This document shows, piece by piece, positions 1 to 8,296 of a stretch of DNA of 64,000 bases. The DNA comes from DASYGT01 sp035999365 (GTDB lineage: Bacteria; Actinomycetota; Actinomycetes; Mycobacteriales; Jatrophihabitantaceae). The notes below the pieces were generated by a model. The model worked only from the letters and a program-made list of their open reading frames with translations, had not been told where the DNA came from and ran no database searches. The position numbers and the translations under genes are program-made. The stretch lies in NCBI GenBank assembly GCA_035999365.1, contig DASYGT010000047.1:53813-117812 (forward strand), given 5' to 3'. Numbering within the stretch: the stretch's first letter is position 1; each line of letters opens with the position of its first letter.

Positions 1-1
1 A

Positions 2-538
2 GAGTCCGACGTGCACAAGTACGTGACACCAGCGGGTGTCGATCCGTCGCTGAAGGCGCAGGCCGAGACCAGCGGGCAGGTGCTCGTGCCGACCTCCATC
101 GCGCTGAACACCATCGTCCAGGCGCGCGTCTACGAGCTGGTGCTCGCGCACACGCCGGGCGGTGTACCGAGCAACGCCGACCTGCGGGCCGCCCGCGACG
201 TCGCAGCACAGACCCTGTCGGGCGGGCAGATCACCAGCGGTGCCGCTCTCCAGGCAGCGATCTCGTCGCAGCTGACGAAGGAGGGGCTCAAGAGCGACCT
301 CCTGCCGCTCGTGGTGCGCAGTATCGACCTCGAATACGCGCTCATCACACGCGTAAAGGCCACCTCGAGCGCTGACATCGCGAAGGCCGTCGCGGCACAG
401 CACGTCAGTGTCAGTGTGAACCCGGCCTACGGCAGGTGGAGTGCGGCAGACGTGAGCGTGCTGCCGCCGTCCGGTACGGATCTGCCGAACTTCCTGACAC
501 TGCAGTCACCTCCGGTCGCGCCGACCACCGCCAGCTGA
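2..538 (+). CDS. SurA-like secreted foldase/lipoprotein, C-terminal part
   Basis: The frame is open at the left edge, so only the C-terminal 178 residues are present and the signal peptide lies outside the window. The visible part is helical (about residues 20-125) and ends with a VNPAYGRW motif, as in actinobacterial SurA-N-domain proteins encoded between mfd and mazG. Those are exported peptidyl-prolyl isomerase or chaperone-like proteins acting outside the membrane. The stop is 6 nt before mazG, suggesting co-transcription. Family assignment rests on the VNP.YG.W ending plus the mazG neighbour; no catalytic domain is visible, so the foldase activity is inferred. Confidence 0.6.
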   Translation, partial: ESDVHKYVTPAGVDPSLKAQAETSGQVLVPTSIALNTIVQARVYELVLAHTPGGVPSNADLRAARDVAAQTLSGGQITSGAALQAAISSQLTKEGLKSDLLPLVVRSIDLEYALITRVKATSSADIAKAVAAQHVSVSVNPAYGRWSAADVSVLPPSGTDLPNFLTLQSPPVAPTTAS

Positions 539-544
539 CGCACC

Positions 545-1171
545 ATGTCGCAGCTCGATCGCGCGGTCGAGATCATGGATCGGTTGCGATCACCGGACGG
601 CTGCCCGTGGGATGCGGAACAGACGCACGCTTCGCTGGCGAAATACCTGCTCGAGGAAACGTACGAGTTGCTCGAGGCGATCGAGACCGGCGACATCGCG
701 TTGCTGCGCGAGGAGCTGGGCGACTTGCTGCTTCAGGTCCTGTTCCACGCGCGCCTCGCCGAGGAATTGCCGCCCGAGGAAGCGTTCGGTGTCGAGGATG
801 TCGCCGCCGACCTCGTCGACAAGCTGATCCGCCGCCATCCACACGTCTTCGCAGGCGCACAGGCCGGCGACGCGACCAGCCTGAATGAGACGTGGGAAAG
901 GCAGAAGATCAGCGAGAAGGGCCGGACGTCCGCGACCGACGGAGTGCCGCTTGCGCAACCGTCCCTTGCCCTCGCCGCGAAGCTCGTCGCCCGAGCCGAG
1001 CGAGCCGGGCTCCACGTCGAGCCGACCCACACATCCGAACTGGGCGAACAGCTGTTCGCAATCGTGAGCTCGGCAGTGGCGAACGGCGCAGATCCGGAGT
1101 CGGCCCTGCGGGAGACAGCCCGTGCCTACCGCGCGAACATGCTCGCGGCCGAGCGCGCTGATTCGACGTAA
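545..1171 (+). CDS. mazG: Nucleoside triphosphate pyrophosphohydrolase MazG
   Basis: All-alpha NTP pyrophosphatase that hydrolyses (d)NTPs to NMP and PPi, a housecleaning role against non-canonical nucleotides. The 208-residue protein has the MazG signature: CPWD at 20-23, the metal-binding EExxE helix at 37-41, and EELGD at 56-60. A second, less conserved helical part follows from about residue 130. It is shorter than the two-domain E. coli enzyme (about 260 aa). The ATG start lies 6 nt after the upstream stop. Mycobacterial genomes have the same mfd-mazG-(lpqU)-eno order; the lpqU gene expected next is absent here. Confidence 0.93.
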   Translation: MSQLDRAVEIMDRLRSPDGCPWDAEQTHASLAKYLLEETYELLEAIETGDIALLREELGDLLLQVLFHARLAEELPPEEAFGVEDVAADLVDKLIRRHPHVFAGAQAGDATSLNETWERQKISEKGRTSATDGVPLAQPSLALAAKLVARAERAGLHVEPTHTSELGEQLFAIVSSAVANGADPESALRETARAYRANMLAAERADST

Positions 1172-1327
1172 CGGACGCCTGCCACTCGCGGGGCCGCACA
1201 CCCCGGGGCCGCGCAGGAGGTGCTGATCGTCGGCGGGGCACCTCTGCCTGCACACGATGCCCGGCTAGGGTTGCCTTCGATTGCGCCAGCCCGTCGCCAC
1301 TTGGGCGACCGCCCGAGAGGAACACCC

Positions 1328-2635
1328 TTGGCCAGCATTGAGGCCGTAGGCGCCCGCGAGATCCTGGATTCGCGAGGCAACCCCACCGTCGAGGTCGAGA
1401 TCGCGCTCGACGACGGCACGATCAGCCGTGCCGCAGTTCCAAGTGGCGCCTCAACTGGCGCCTACGAGGCAGTCGAGCTGCGTGACGGTGACGACCGCTA
1501 CGGCGGCAAGGGTGTGCAGAAGGCCGTGGCGGCCGTCCTCGACACGATCGGCCCGGAGCTTGTCGGATTCGAAGCCAGTGAACAGCGAATACTCGACCAG
1601 GCGCTCATCGACCTCGACGCCACTCCTGACAAGAGCAGGCTCGGCGCGAACGCGATTCTCGGTGTATCGCTTGCCGCCGCCAAGGCCGCCGCTGACTCGG
1701 CCGACCTTCCGTTGTTCCGGTATCTCGGCGGGCCGAACGCCTACCTGCTGCCGGTGCCCATGATGAACATCCTCAATGGCGGCGCGCATGCCGATTCGAA
1801 TGTCGACGTCCAGGAATTCATGATCGCGCCGATCGGTGCGTCCACATTCGCCGACGCCCTGCGCAGCGGCGCCGAGGTGTACCACGCGCTGAAGTCGGTC
1901 TTGAAGAAGAAAGGGCTTGCCACCGGTTTGGGCGACGAGGGTGGCTTCGCTCCGAACCTCGGCTCCAACCGCGATGCGCTCGACTTGATCGTCGAAGCGA
2001 TCGGCGTAGCCGGCCTGATCCCCGGTGTGGACATCGCTCTGGCGCTGGATGTCGCCGCAACCGAGTTCCATGCCGACGGCGGGTACCAGTTCGAAGGCAA
2101 GAACAAGACCGCCGACGAGATGATCGAGTACTACACCGGCCTCGTGGACGGATACCCCATCGTGTCGATCGAGGACCCGCTGTCCGAAGACGACTGGGAC
2201 GCCTGGATCGCATTGACCGGTGAGCTGGACGAGCGCGTCCAACTCGTCGGCGACGACCTGTTCGTGACGAACCCGATCCGTCTAGGCCGCGGGATCGAGT
2301 CCGGCGCTGCGAACGCGCTGCTCGTGAAGGTGAACCAGATCGGCACTCTCACCGAGACGTTCGACGCCGTCGAGATGGCGCACCGGCACGGATACCGCTG
2401 CATGATGAGTCACCGCTCGGGGGAGACCGAGGACACCACGATCGCTGATCTCGCCGTGGCCACGAATTGCGGTCAGATCAAGACCGGTGCACCCGCGCGC
2501 AGCGAGCGTGTCGCGAAGTACAACCAGCTCCTCCGGATCGAGGAGGAGCTCGACGACGCCGCGCGCTACGCCGGTGCCGCCGCGTTCCCTCGATACGAGC
2601 CGACCGCCTTCTCCGGTTCCACGGGCGAGGGCTGA
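1328..2635 (+). CDS. eno: Enolase (phosphopyruvate hydratase)
   Basis: Glycolytic enzyme interconverting 2-phosphoglycerate and phosphoenolpyruvate in the cytosol, also a degradosome partner in many bacteria. The 435-aa product has the N-terminal AREILDSRGNPTVEVE motif, the SGASTG loop, GDEGGFAP, the catalytic lysine in LLVKVNQIGT and the signature SHRSGETEDTTIADLAV. The start is TTG at 1328, set by GAGAGG 8-13 nt upstream and by the family N-terminus; the open frame continues to 1220, but that extension has no homology pattern. The 156-nt gap before it holds a GAGGTGC...GCACCTC stem-loop (about 1217-1244) and a possible -10 TAGGGT near 1266. Confidence 0.96.
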   Translation: MASIEAVGAREILDSRGNPTVEVEIALDDGTISRAAVPSGASTGAYEAVELRDGDDRYGGKGVQKAVAAVLDTIGPELVGFEASEQRILDQALIDLDATPDKSRLGANAILGVSLAAAKAAADSADLPLFRYLGGPNAYLLPVPMMNILNGGAHADSNVDVQEFMIAPIGASTFADALRSGAEVYHALKSVLKKKGLATGLGDEGGFAPNLGSNRDALDLIVEAIGVAGLIPGVDIALALDVAATEFHADGGYQFEGKNKTADEMIEYYTGLVDGYPIVSIEDPLSEDDWDAWIALTGELDERVQLVGDDLFVTNPIRLGRGIESGAANALLVKVNQIGTLTETFDAVEMAHRHGYRCMMSHRSGETEDTTIADLAVATNCGQIKTGAPARSERVAKYNQLLRIEEELDDAARYAGAAAFPRYEPTAFSGSTGEG

Positions 2636-2637
2636 CC

Positions 2638-3027
2638 GTGCCCGCACAGCTGCGACGCAGGGCGGTGACCGGGCGCGCTCTCGTGCTCGGGGTGCTCGTA
2701 GTCGTGCTCCTGGTGCTGCTCGCTTCGCCGCTGCAGCGATACTTCAACAGCCGCGGTGACGTCGGGCATGCCGCTCAGCAGCTTCATGACGATCAGAAGC
2801 AGCTTGCCGACCTGCAGGCGCAGCAGCGACTGTGGTCCGACCCCGGCTACGTCCAGAAGCAGGCCCGGTTGCGCCTGATGTACGCGATGCCTGGCGACAC
2901 CGTTTACGTGGTCGTGAATCCTGGCCAGAAGTCGGACATCGAAAAGACGGTCGCGACGCCGAAAGGGCCGCCGGCCGCCACGTGGAACGAGAAGTTGTGG
3001 CGGACCGTGCAGGCAGCGGGGCGTTGA
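2638..3027 (+). CDS. FtsB/DivIC-family septum formation initiator
   Basis: Small bitopic division protein, 129 aa. A basic N-terminus is followed by one transmembrane helix at about 14-30, a coiled coil at about 37-62, then a short extracytoplasmic region with a VVNPG turn. The FtsB/DivIC family bridges FtsL and FtsQ at the septum. The GTG start is 2 nt after the eno stop. Placement between eno and the DUF501 gene matches the mycobacterial Rv1024 position. The C-terminal 30 residues look disordered. Function is inferred from architecture and position. Confidence 0.85.
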   Translation: MPAQLRRRAVTGRALVLGVLVVVLLVLLASPLQRYFNSRGDVGHAAQQLHDDQKQLADLQAQQRLWSDPGYVQKQARLRLMYAMPGDTVYVVVNPGQKSDIEKTVATPKGPPAATWNEKLWRTVQAAGR

Positions 3028-3533
3028 CGCTCGAGCCGCAGGACCGCGCTGTCGTCGCCTCACAGTTGGGGCGGGAGCCGCGGGCCATGCGTGCCGTCGC
3101 ACACCGCTGCCCGTGCGGTAACCCCGACGTCGTCGAGACATCGCCGCGGCTGGCCGACGGATCGCCGTTTCCCACCTTGTACTACCTCACCTGCCCGCGG
3201 GCTGCGGCAGCCATCGGCACACTCGAGGCAACGGGTCTGATGCGCGAGATGACCGGCAGGTTGGCGACGGATGCCGACCTCGCCACCGCGTACCGCGCTG
3301 CGCACGAGGCCTATCTCGCCCGCCGCGAGCACCTCGCGCACGTCGAGGAGATCGAGGGTGTGAGTGCTGGCGGAATGCCGAACCGGGTCAAGTGCCTGCA
3401 CGTTCTGGTCGCGCATGCACTCGCCGCGGGCCGTGGCATGAACCCGCTCGGCGACGAGGCCCTCGACATGTTGCCGGAGTGGTGGATCGCCGGACCGTGT
3501 GTGGACGTGCCCGTGAGCCCGGACGCATCGTGA
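3024..3533 (+). CDS. DUF501 family protein
   Basis: Conserved actinobacterial cytosolic protein of unknown function, about 169 aa. Recognisable family features are DRAVVASQLGREPR near the N-terminus, the cysteine motif RCPCGNPDVVET and FPTLYYLTCP, with a late NRVKCLHVLVAH segment. The cysteines and histidines could bind metal, which is inference. The TTG start at 3024 makes a TTGA overlap with the upstream ftsB-like stop; a GTG at 2997 is the alternative. It forms a tight cluster with ftsB and ppx, as in mycobacteria (Rv1024-Rv1026). Confidence 0.83.
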   Translation: MTLEPQDRAVVASQLGREPRAMRAVAHRCPCGNPDVVETSPRLADGSPFPTLYYLTCPRAAAAIGTLEATGLMREMTGRLATDADLATAYRAAHEAYLARREHLAHVEEIEGVSAGGMPNRVKCLHVLVAHALAAGRGMNPLGDEALDMLPEWWIAGPCVDVPVSPDAS

Positions 3534-4453
3534 CCGCACCCACGCGGGTCGCGGGCATCGACTGCGGCACGAATTCGATCCGTCTGCTGATCGCCGACGC
3601 GCGTGCGGACGGGACGTTGATCGATGTCGTACGCGAGATGCAGATCGTCCGGCTCGGTCAGGATGTCGACCGCACCGGTCGGCTGGCACCCGAGGCGATC
3701 GAGCGGACTCGCGTTGCCCTCGCCGGGTACGCCGCAGCAATTGCCCGCCACGACGCCCAGCGGGTACGCATGACGGCCACCTCGGCCACGCGGGATGCTG
3801 TGAATCGCGACGACTTCGTGCAGATGGTGGTCGCGACCCTGGGCGTGGCCCCCGAAGTCATCACCGGCGCCGACGAGGCTGCGCTCTCCTTCCGTGGCGC
3901 AGTGGCGGGGTTGCCGCGGCTGCAAACGCCGGTGCTCGTCGCCGACATCGGTGGCGGCTCGACTGAGGTCGTGCTCGGCAACGGGGCTCTGCGGGCGCAC
4001 AGCATGAACGTCGGCTGCGTTCGCATGACAGAGCGGCACCTGCACGGCGACCCGCCGACCGCTGATCAGATAGGCGCAGCGGTGCGGGATGTGCGTGCCG
4101 CCATCGTCCAGGCCGCAGCCGACGTGCCCATCCGCTCGGCGGCGACGTTCGTGGGCGTCGCAGGGACGGTGACGACGCTCGCGGCGATCGCGTTGGGCCT
4201 CGACTCTTACGACGCCGACGCGATCCATGGCTCAACGATGACGGCAGAGCAGGTCGCCGATGTGACACAGCAACTGCTTGCGATGACACGCGACGAGCGC
4301 GCTGCGCTACCCGTCATGCATCCCGGACGCGTCGATGTCATCGGCGCGGGCGCACTCGTCCTGCGCACGCTGATGGAGCAGGTGGGTGCAGCCGAAGTGG
4401 TCGTCAGCGAGCACGACATCCTCGACGGCATCGCGATGAGCCTGCTCGACTGA
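3530..4453 (+). CDS. ppx: Ppx/GppA family exopolyphosphatase
   Basis: Hydrolyses terminal phosphates of polyphosphate and/or pppGpp, linking phosphate storage with the stringent response. The 307-aa protein has the ASKHA-fold motifs: GIDCGTNSIRLLIAD near residue 8 (phosphate 1), ADIGGGSTEVV around residue 143, and GVAGTVTTLA around residue 206. It is the short two-domain type without the HD or C-terminal domains of E. coli Ppx. The GTG start overlaps the DUF501 stop (GTGA), so translation is probably coupled. Mycobacterial Rv1026 sits in the same position. Confidence 0.92.
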   Translation: MTAPTRVAGIDCGTNSIRLLIADARADGTLIDVVREMQIVRLGQDVDRTGRLAPEAIERTRVALAGYAAAIARHDAQRVRMTATSATRDAVNRDDFVQMVVATLGVAPEVITGADEAALSFRGAVAGLPRLQTPVLVADIGGGSTEVVLGNGALRAHSMNVGCVRMTERHLHGDPPTADQIGAAVRDVRAAIVQAAADVPIRSAATFVGVAGTVTTLAAIALGLDSYDADAIHGSTMTAEQVADVTQQLLAMTRDERAALPVMHPGRVDVIGAGALVLRTLMEQVGAAEVVVSEHDILDGIAMSLLD

Positions 4454-4464
4454 GGCGCCGTGAT

Positions 4465-4803
4465 TCAGTCGAGGACGCTGACCTTCTCCTGCGCGGCCTC
4501 GAGCTTCTTCTGAGCCTTGGTCTGCTTGGGCGCCGGCGGCTCGGTGCCCATGACCGTGCGCCACGCCGATTCCGCGCCCTTGCGGGTGGCCAGATCGGCT
4601 GCGACGACACCGGCTGCCGACAGGGCAGCCCACGAGATCGCGTCGCCCCAACGGACACCGGACTCGTTCGGCTTGCGCGGTGGGTCGTCCGGCCGGAGCG
4701 TCGCCCATGCCTGCTCGACGACCTTCTTCGTGACGATTCCGACCGGAATGCCGACGATGATGGTCGCGACCTTCATGCCGATCTTGCCGACGATGTTGGC
4801 CAT
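4465..4803 (-). CDS. DUF4235 small membrane protein
   Basis: 112-aa protein with two hydrophobic helices (about 9-28 and 57-78) separated by a polar stretch with ATLRPDDPP, and a charged C-terminal tail rich in Lys/Gln. This is the usual DUF4235 layout in actinobacteria; function unknown. The ATG has a GGACGGAG ribosome binding site upstream. It converges with ppx (11-nt gap) and diverges from the uracil-DNA glycosylase gene across a 74-bp gap. Confidence 0.8.
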   Translation of the reverse strand: MANIVGKIGMKVATIIVGIPVGIVTKKVVEQAWATLRPDDPPRKPNESGVRWGDAISWAALSAAGVVAADLATRKGAESAWRTVMGTEPPAPKQTKAQKKLEAAQEKVSVLD

Positions 4804-4877
4804 GGCAGCTCCGTCCTTCAGTGGTTGGCCAAACCCTACCCAGGTCGCGCGCCGCTCACCCGTGCGAAGCTGGACGC

Positions 4878-5669
4878 ATGGTCGCGCGCCCTGGCTCCGG
4901 CTGGCCCGGCGACCTCGCCACGGTCCGCACGCCGATCGCGCACGACGCCGACGAGGTGACCGAGCTGGCTGAGAGTGCACCGTCGCTCGGCGAGCTGTCG
5001 GCGCGCAGCACGGTCTGCCGCGCCTGCCCACGCCTGGTCTCGTGGCGCGAGCTGGTGGCGGTGGACAAGCGCAGGGCGTTCGCCGATCAGGAGTATTGGG
5101 GGCGTCCCGTCGCGAGCTTCGGCGTCGACGAACCGCGCATCATCGTCGTCGGGTTGGCTCCGGCGGCGCACGGCGCGAATCGCACCGGCCGGATGTTCAC
5201 CGGCGACCGCAGCGGCGATTGGCTGTACGCGTCGCTACACCGGGTTGGTCTGGCCAACCAGCCCAGCTCGGTCGACGCGGACGACGGGTTGGCCCTGCGC
5301 GGTGTTCGGTTGATGGCGCCGGTGCGGTGCGCCCCACCTGCCAACAAGCCGACGCCGCGGGAACGGGACACCTGTCGCGGTTGGTTCGACCGCGAGCTGG
5401 CGATGCTGTGGCCGGGCATCCGCGTTGTCGTCGTACTCGGTGCCTTCGGCTGGCAGGCGCTATGGCCTGTCCTGCAACGAGTCGACGCCGACGTCCCAGC
5501 GAGACTGCCCCGTTTCGCCCACGGGGCCGAGGTCGGTGTAGGAAGCCGCACTGTGTTGGGCTGCTATCACGTGAGTCAGCAGAACACCTTCACGGGACGC
5601 CTCACCGAGCCCATGCTCGACGCTGTTTTCCACCGCGCCGCGGACCTCGCCGGCCGGGTCGAATACTGA
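4878..5669 (+). CDS. udgB: Type 5 uracil-DNA glycosylase (UdgB)
   Basis: Base-excision repair enzyme removing uracil and other deaminated bases from DNA. Four cysteines expected to hold a [4Fe-4S] cluster are visible: CRAC at about residues 51-54, then one Cys in RCAPP and one in DTCRGW. Motif A reads GLAPAAHGANRTGRMFTGD; the polar Asp/Asn of family 4 is replaced as in family 5. The C-terminal motif is HVSQQNTFTGRLTEP. ATG 4878 was chosen, giving 263 aa; the frame is open to 4821 but that extension looks like non-coding translation. It stands alone, divergent from DUF4235. Confidence 0.92.
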   Translation: MVARPGSGWPGDLATVRTPIAHDADEVTELAESAPSLGELSARSTVCRACPRLVSWRELVAVDKRRAFADQEYWGRPVASFGVDEPRIIVVGLAPAAHGANRTGRMFTGDRSGDWLYASLHRVGLANQPSSVDADDGLALRGVRLMAPVRCAPPANKPTPRERDTCRGWFDRELAMLWPGIRVVVVLGAFGWQALWPVLQRVDADVPARLPRFAHGAEVGVGSRTVLGCYHVSQQNTFTGRLTEPMLDAVFHRAADLAGRVEY

Positions 5670-5716
5670 CGAGCGTTGCTCCGGCCCGAAGGTTGCTGAC
5701 CTGATCGTGGCCCGTG

Positions 5717-6043
5717 TCAGCTGCGTTTGCGATCGGGGGGTTGCTCGACGTGGCTGATCAGGCGCTTGAGGTGCGCGATCTCGTCGTGGAGCGCGGTGCG
5801 CCCGGCCTTGGTGAGGCTCACCCATGTCCGCGGTCGCTTGCCTTCGTACCCCTTCTCGATGCTGACCAGGCCGGCGTTCTCGAGGATGCTGAGATGCTGC
5901 GAGAGGTTGCCGGCGGTGAGGTCCAGATTGGTGCGCAGGTAGCCGAACTCCACGCGTCGCGCCTCGTGCGCGATCGTGAGGATGCCCAGCCGGACGCGCT
6001 GGTGCACGGTGTCGTCGAGGCCGTTGGCCGGGTGGCTGCTCAT
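5717..6043 (-). CDS. Winged-helix transcriptional regulator (HTH_34/MarR-like)
   Basis: 108-aa single-domain regulator. The helix-turn-helix (NLDLTAGNLSQHLSILENAG) and wing (YEGKRPRTWVSLTKAGR) match the HTH_34 family of dimeric repressors. The ATG overlaps the stop of the membrane protein gene 6040-6783 (ATGA), so the two form one operon. Such pairs of a multi-spanning membrane protein with an HTH_34 regulator are common in actinobacteria. The operator is probably the inverted repeats at 6784-6810, making the operon autoregulated; this is inference. Confidence 0.88.
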   Translation of the reverse strand: MSSHPANGLDDTVHQRVRLGILTIAHEARRVEFGYLRTNLDLTAGNLSQHLSILENAGLVSIEKGYEGKRPRTWVSLTKAGRTALHDEIAHLKRLISHVEQPPDRKRS

Positions 6044-6783
6044 GCGTCGTGTGTGCGTGCAGCTCGTTCTGCGATCGCGAAGCCGATACCGCCGAGCAGC
6101 AGCACGCCTCCGTGGACGAGCAGGTTCGGCAGGAACGTCCACGGCGACAGGTGGTGAACGATGTGGCCGGCGTCGAGCGGGTGGATCACGGTCGCCAGAT
6201 ACACAAGGGTGAGTGCCAGTAGCGACAGGCTGCGCTCGAGCCACGCCAGTACCAGGAGGGCCAGGCCGATGGCGCTGGCCGGCCCGATCAGGTGATAGAA
6301 GGCATCAGGCTGAGTACCGAGGCGCAGGCCGAGAAAGGTCGGCGCCCCGAACCGCGGGTGGAGAGCCGACGAGATCGATACGGCCGTCGCGAGGGCGGCG
6401 AGGACGATCCCGGCCACGACATAGGGCCGCACCCTGGTACCGAGGCCGCGTTCCCGCGACCGTCGAACGTAGAGCGCGGCGACCGCCACGTATGCCAGGA
6501 CGAGCGCAATGGGCCAGTAGACGAAACCCGCGGTGGCATACACGGCGCAGACCTTCGCCTCGACACCGTTCACGCCATGAGGCGCCGCCGTGCGGCAGGT
6601 GAGGGAGTAATGGCTCCATCGGTCGACAGGGATGGCACCGAAGGTCACGAGGGCGAAGACGACCAGCGGAATCCATGTGCCTCGTTGGGCCCTTCGCACC
6701 TGGCTGGCGAGGTGGCGGGAATTCACCAGCAGCTGGTGGGGATCGTCGTCGGCGTACGTGGGCTCGGTCGTCATAGCAATCAT
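6040..6783 (-). CDS. Multi-spanning membrane protein, first gene of operon with HTH regulator
   Basis: 247-aa integral membrane protein of unknown function with about six hydrophobic helices: about 39-55, 85-107, 121-140, 161-183, 187-203 and 214-236. A short charged N-terminus resembles the HTH_34-linked membrane family. Two ATG codons are possible (6783 and 6774) and neither has a Shine-Dalgarno sequence; the 5' DNA is AT-rich, so a leaderless mRNA is plausible. The downstream regulator overlaps by 4 nt. Confidence 0.72.
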   Translation of the reverse strand: MIAMTTEPTYADDDPHQLLVNSRHLASQVRRAQRGTWIPLVVFALVTFGAIPVDRWSHYSLTCRTAAPHGVNGVEAKVCAVYATAGFVYWPIALVLAYVAVAALYVRRSRERGLGTRVRPYVVAGIVLAALATAVSISSALHPRFGAPTFLGLRLGTQPDAFYHLIGPASAIGLALLVLAWLERSLSLLALTLVYLATVIHPLDAGHIVHHLSPWTFLPNLLVHGGVLLLGGIGFAIAERAARTHDA

Positions 6784-6810
6784 GTTTGCATAACAAACTG
6801 ATTTGAATCA
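6784..6810. promoter_or_regulatory. Putative operator/promoter of the membrane protein-HTH operon
   Basis: AT-rich island directly upstream of the 6783 start. It carries two adjacent inverted repeats: GTTTG-CATAA-CAAAC (6784-6798) and TGATT-TG-AATCA (6799-6810). On the minus strand TTGATT could serve as -35 and TATGCA or TGTTAT as -10. HTH_34/PadR-type regulators bind such AT-rich palindromes. Binding is inferred. Confidence 0.45.
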
Positions 6811-6921
6811 AGCACCAACGCACACGAGTTCGCGGCCCCCTCTCAGGTGCGAATCGTGACGGTGGTCGCGATGCACCGGCGTGGGGTGCCTGCAAGTGCG
6901 CCACGTGGGTAGCGTCGAGGT

Positions 6922-8259
6922 ATGACCACCGTCCAGCAGCCGGTACGCATCCTGATCGTGGGCGGCGGGTACGTCGGCATGTACACCGCACTTGGACTGC
7001 AGCGAAAGCTGTCCCGAGGCGCAGCCGAGATCACGGTCGTCGAGCCGCAGTCCAACATGACGTACCAGCCGTTCCTGCCCGAGGCTGCAGCCGGCAGCGT
7101 CGAGCCGCGCCACGTCGTCGTTCCCCTGCGCAAGGTGCTGCGGCACTGCACCGTGATCACCGGGGCCGTGAGCGGAATCGAGCACGCCCGAAAGACGGCC
7201 CGGATCCAGCCTGCCGAAGGTGAGGCATACGAGTTCGGCTATGACCTGCTCGTGGTCTGCCCCGGCTCGATCTCACGGCTGCTGCCCATACCGGGTCTCG
7301 CCGACCAGGGCATCGGCTTCAAGACGATCGGTGAGGCGATCTATCTGCGCAACCACGTGTTGTCCTGCCTCGATCTCGCCGCGTCCACGAACGACCCGGT
7401 GCGACGGCGCCGGGCACTGACCTTTGTCTTCGTCGGCGGTGGGTACGCCGGCGTCGAGGCGATGGCCGAACTCGAAGACATGGCGCGCTACGCCACCCGC
7501 TACATCCCCGGCATCGAGCCCGAAGACATGCGGTGGGTACTCGTCGAGGCGGCGTCGCGGATCATGCCGGAGGTCTCGGTGCGGTTGTCGGCCTACACCG
7601 TCGACCGCCTACTCGAACGACAGATCGACGTGCGGCTGAACACCCGTCTGGAATCGGCAGTGGGCGGCCATATCGTGCTGTCCGACGGCGATGAGTGCGA
7701 CGCCGAGACGCTGGTGTGGACGGCCGGAGTGAAGGCGAATCCGATACTCACGAATACCGATCTTCCGCTCGACGACGCGGGTCGACTGCCGTGCAAGGCG
7801 AATCTCACCGTCAAGGGAGTCACGGGTGTGTTCGCCGCCGGCGACTGCGCCGCCGTCCCCGATCTCAGCAAGGACGATCCGAACGCACTCTGCGGACCAA
7901 GTGCGCAGCACGCCGTTCGCCAAAGCAAGACGCTTGCCGCGAATATCGTCGCTACCGTCCGCGGCGGCGCACTGCGCGACTACAAGCACGCGTATGCCGG
8001 TTCGGTGGCGTCCCTCGGCCTCTACCGGGGCGTCGCCGAAATCTACGGAATTCGACTTCGCGGCTTTCCCGCCTGGTTCATGCACCGCACGTACCACGTG
8101 TCGCGGATGCCGACCTTCAACCGCAAGGTGCGCGTCGTTGCCGACTGGACGGCGGCCTTGTTCTTCCGCCGAGAGGTCGTGTCACTGGGGCAGTTGCAGC
8201 AGCCCCGGAGCGAGTTCGAGGAAGCAGCGGGGCGCAGGCAGCTGCCCGACGTGTCCTGA
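6922..8259 (+). CDS. ndh: Type II NADH dehydrogenase / FAD-dependent oxidoreductase
   Basis: Single-subunit, non-proton-pumping NADH:quinone oxidoreductase of the inner membrane face. The 445-aa protein has an N-terminal FAD-binding Rossmann motif (IVGGGYVGMYTALGL, about 10-25), a second dinucleotide-binding motif (VFVGGGYAGVEAMAEL, about 171-186), and the FAD-contacting VFAAGDCAAVPD at about 303-314. The amphipathic C-terminal part (about 375-420, RTYHVSRMPTFNRKVRV) fits the membrane-association region of NDH-2. The substrate quinone cannot be read from sequence. It is monocistronic, followed by the tRNA-like gene. Confidence 0.88.
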   Translation: MTTVQQPVRILIVGGGYVGMYTALGLQRKLSRGAAEITVVEPQSNMTYQPFLPEAAAGSVEPRHVVVPLRKVLRHCTVITGAVSGIEHARKTARIQPAEGEAYEFGYDLLVVCPGSISRLLPIPGLADQGIGFKTIGEAIYLRNHVLSCLDLAASTNDPVRRRRALTFVFVGGGYAGVEAMAELEDMARYATRYIPGIEPEDMRWVLVEAASRIMPEVSVRLSAYTVDRLLERQIDVRLNTRLESAVGGHIVLSDGDECDAETLVWTAGVKANPILTNTDLPLDDAGRLPCKANLTVKGVTGVFAAGDCAAVPDLSKDDPNALCGPSAQHAVRQSKTLAANIVATVRGGALRDYKHAYAGSVASLGLYRGVAEIYGIRLRGFPAWFMHRTYHVSRMPTFNRKVRVVADWTAALFFRREVVSLGQLQQPRSEFEEAAGRRQLPDVS

Positions 8260-8296
8260 TCCCGACGAGGCGATCTGGGGGACAATCGGGGTGCGC

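Noticed and set aside
1220..1327. 36-codon N-terminal extension of enolase
   Set aside because: Outside the family N-terminus, overlaps a stem-loop, and a good ribosome binding site favours TTG 1328.
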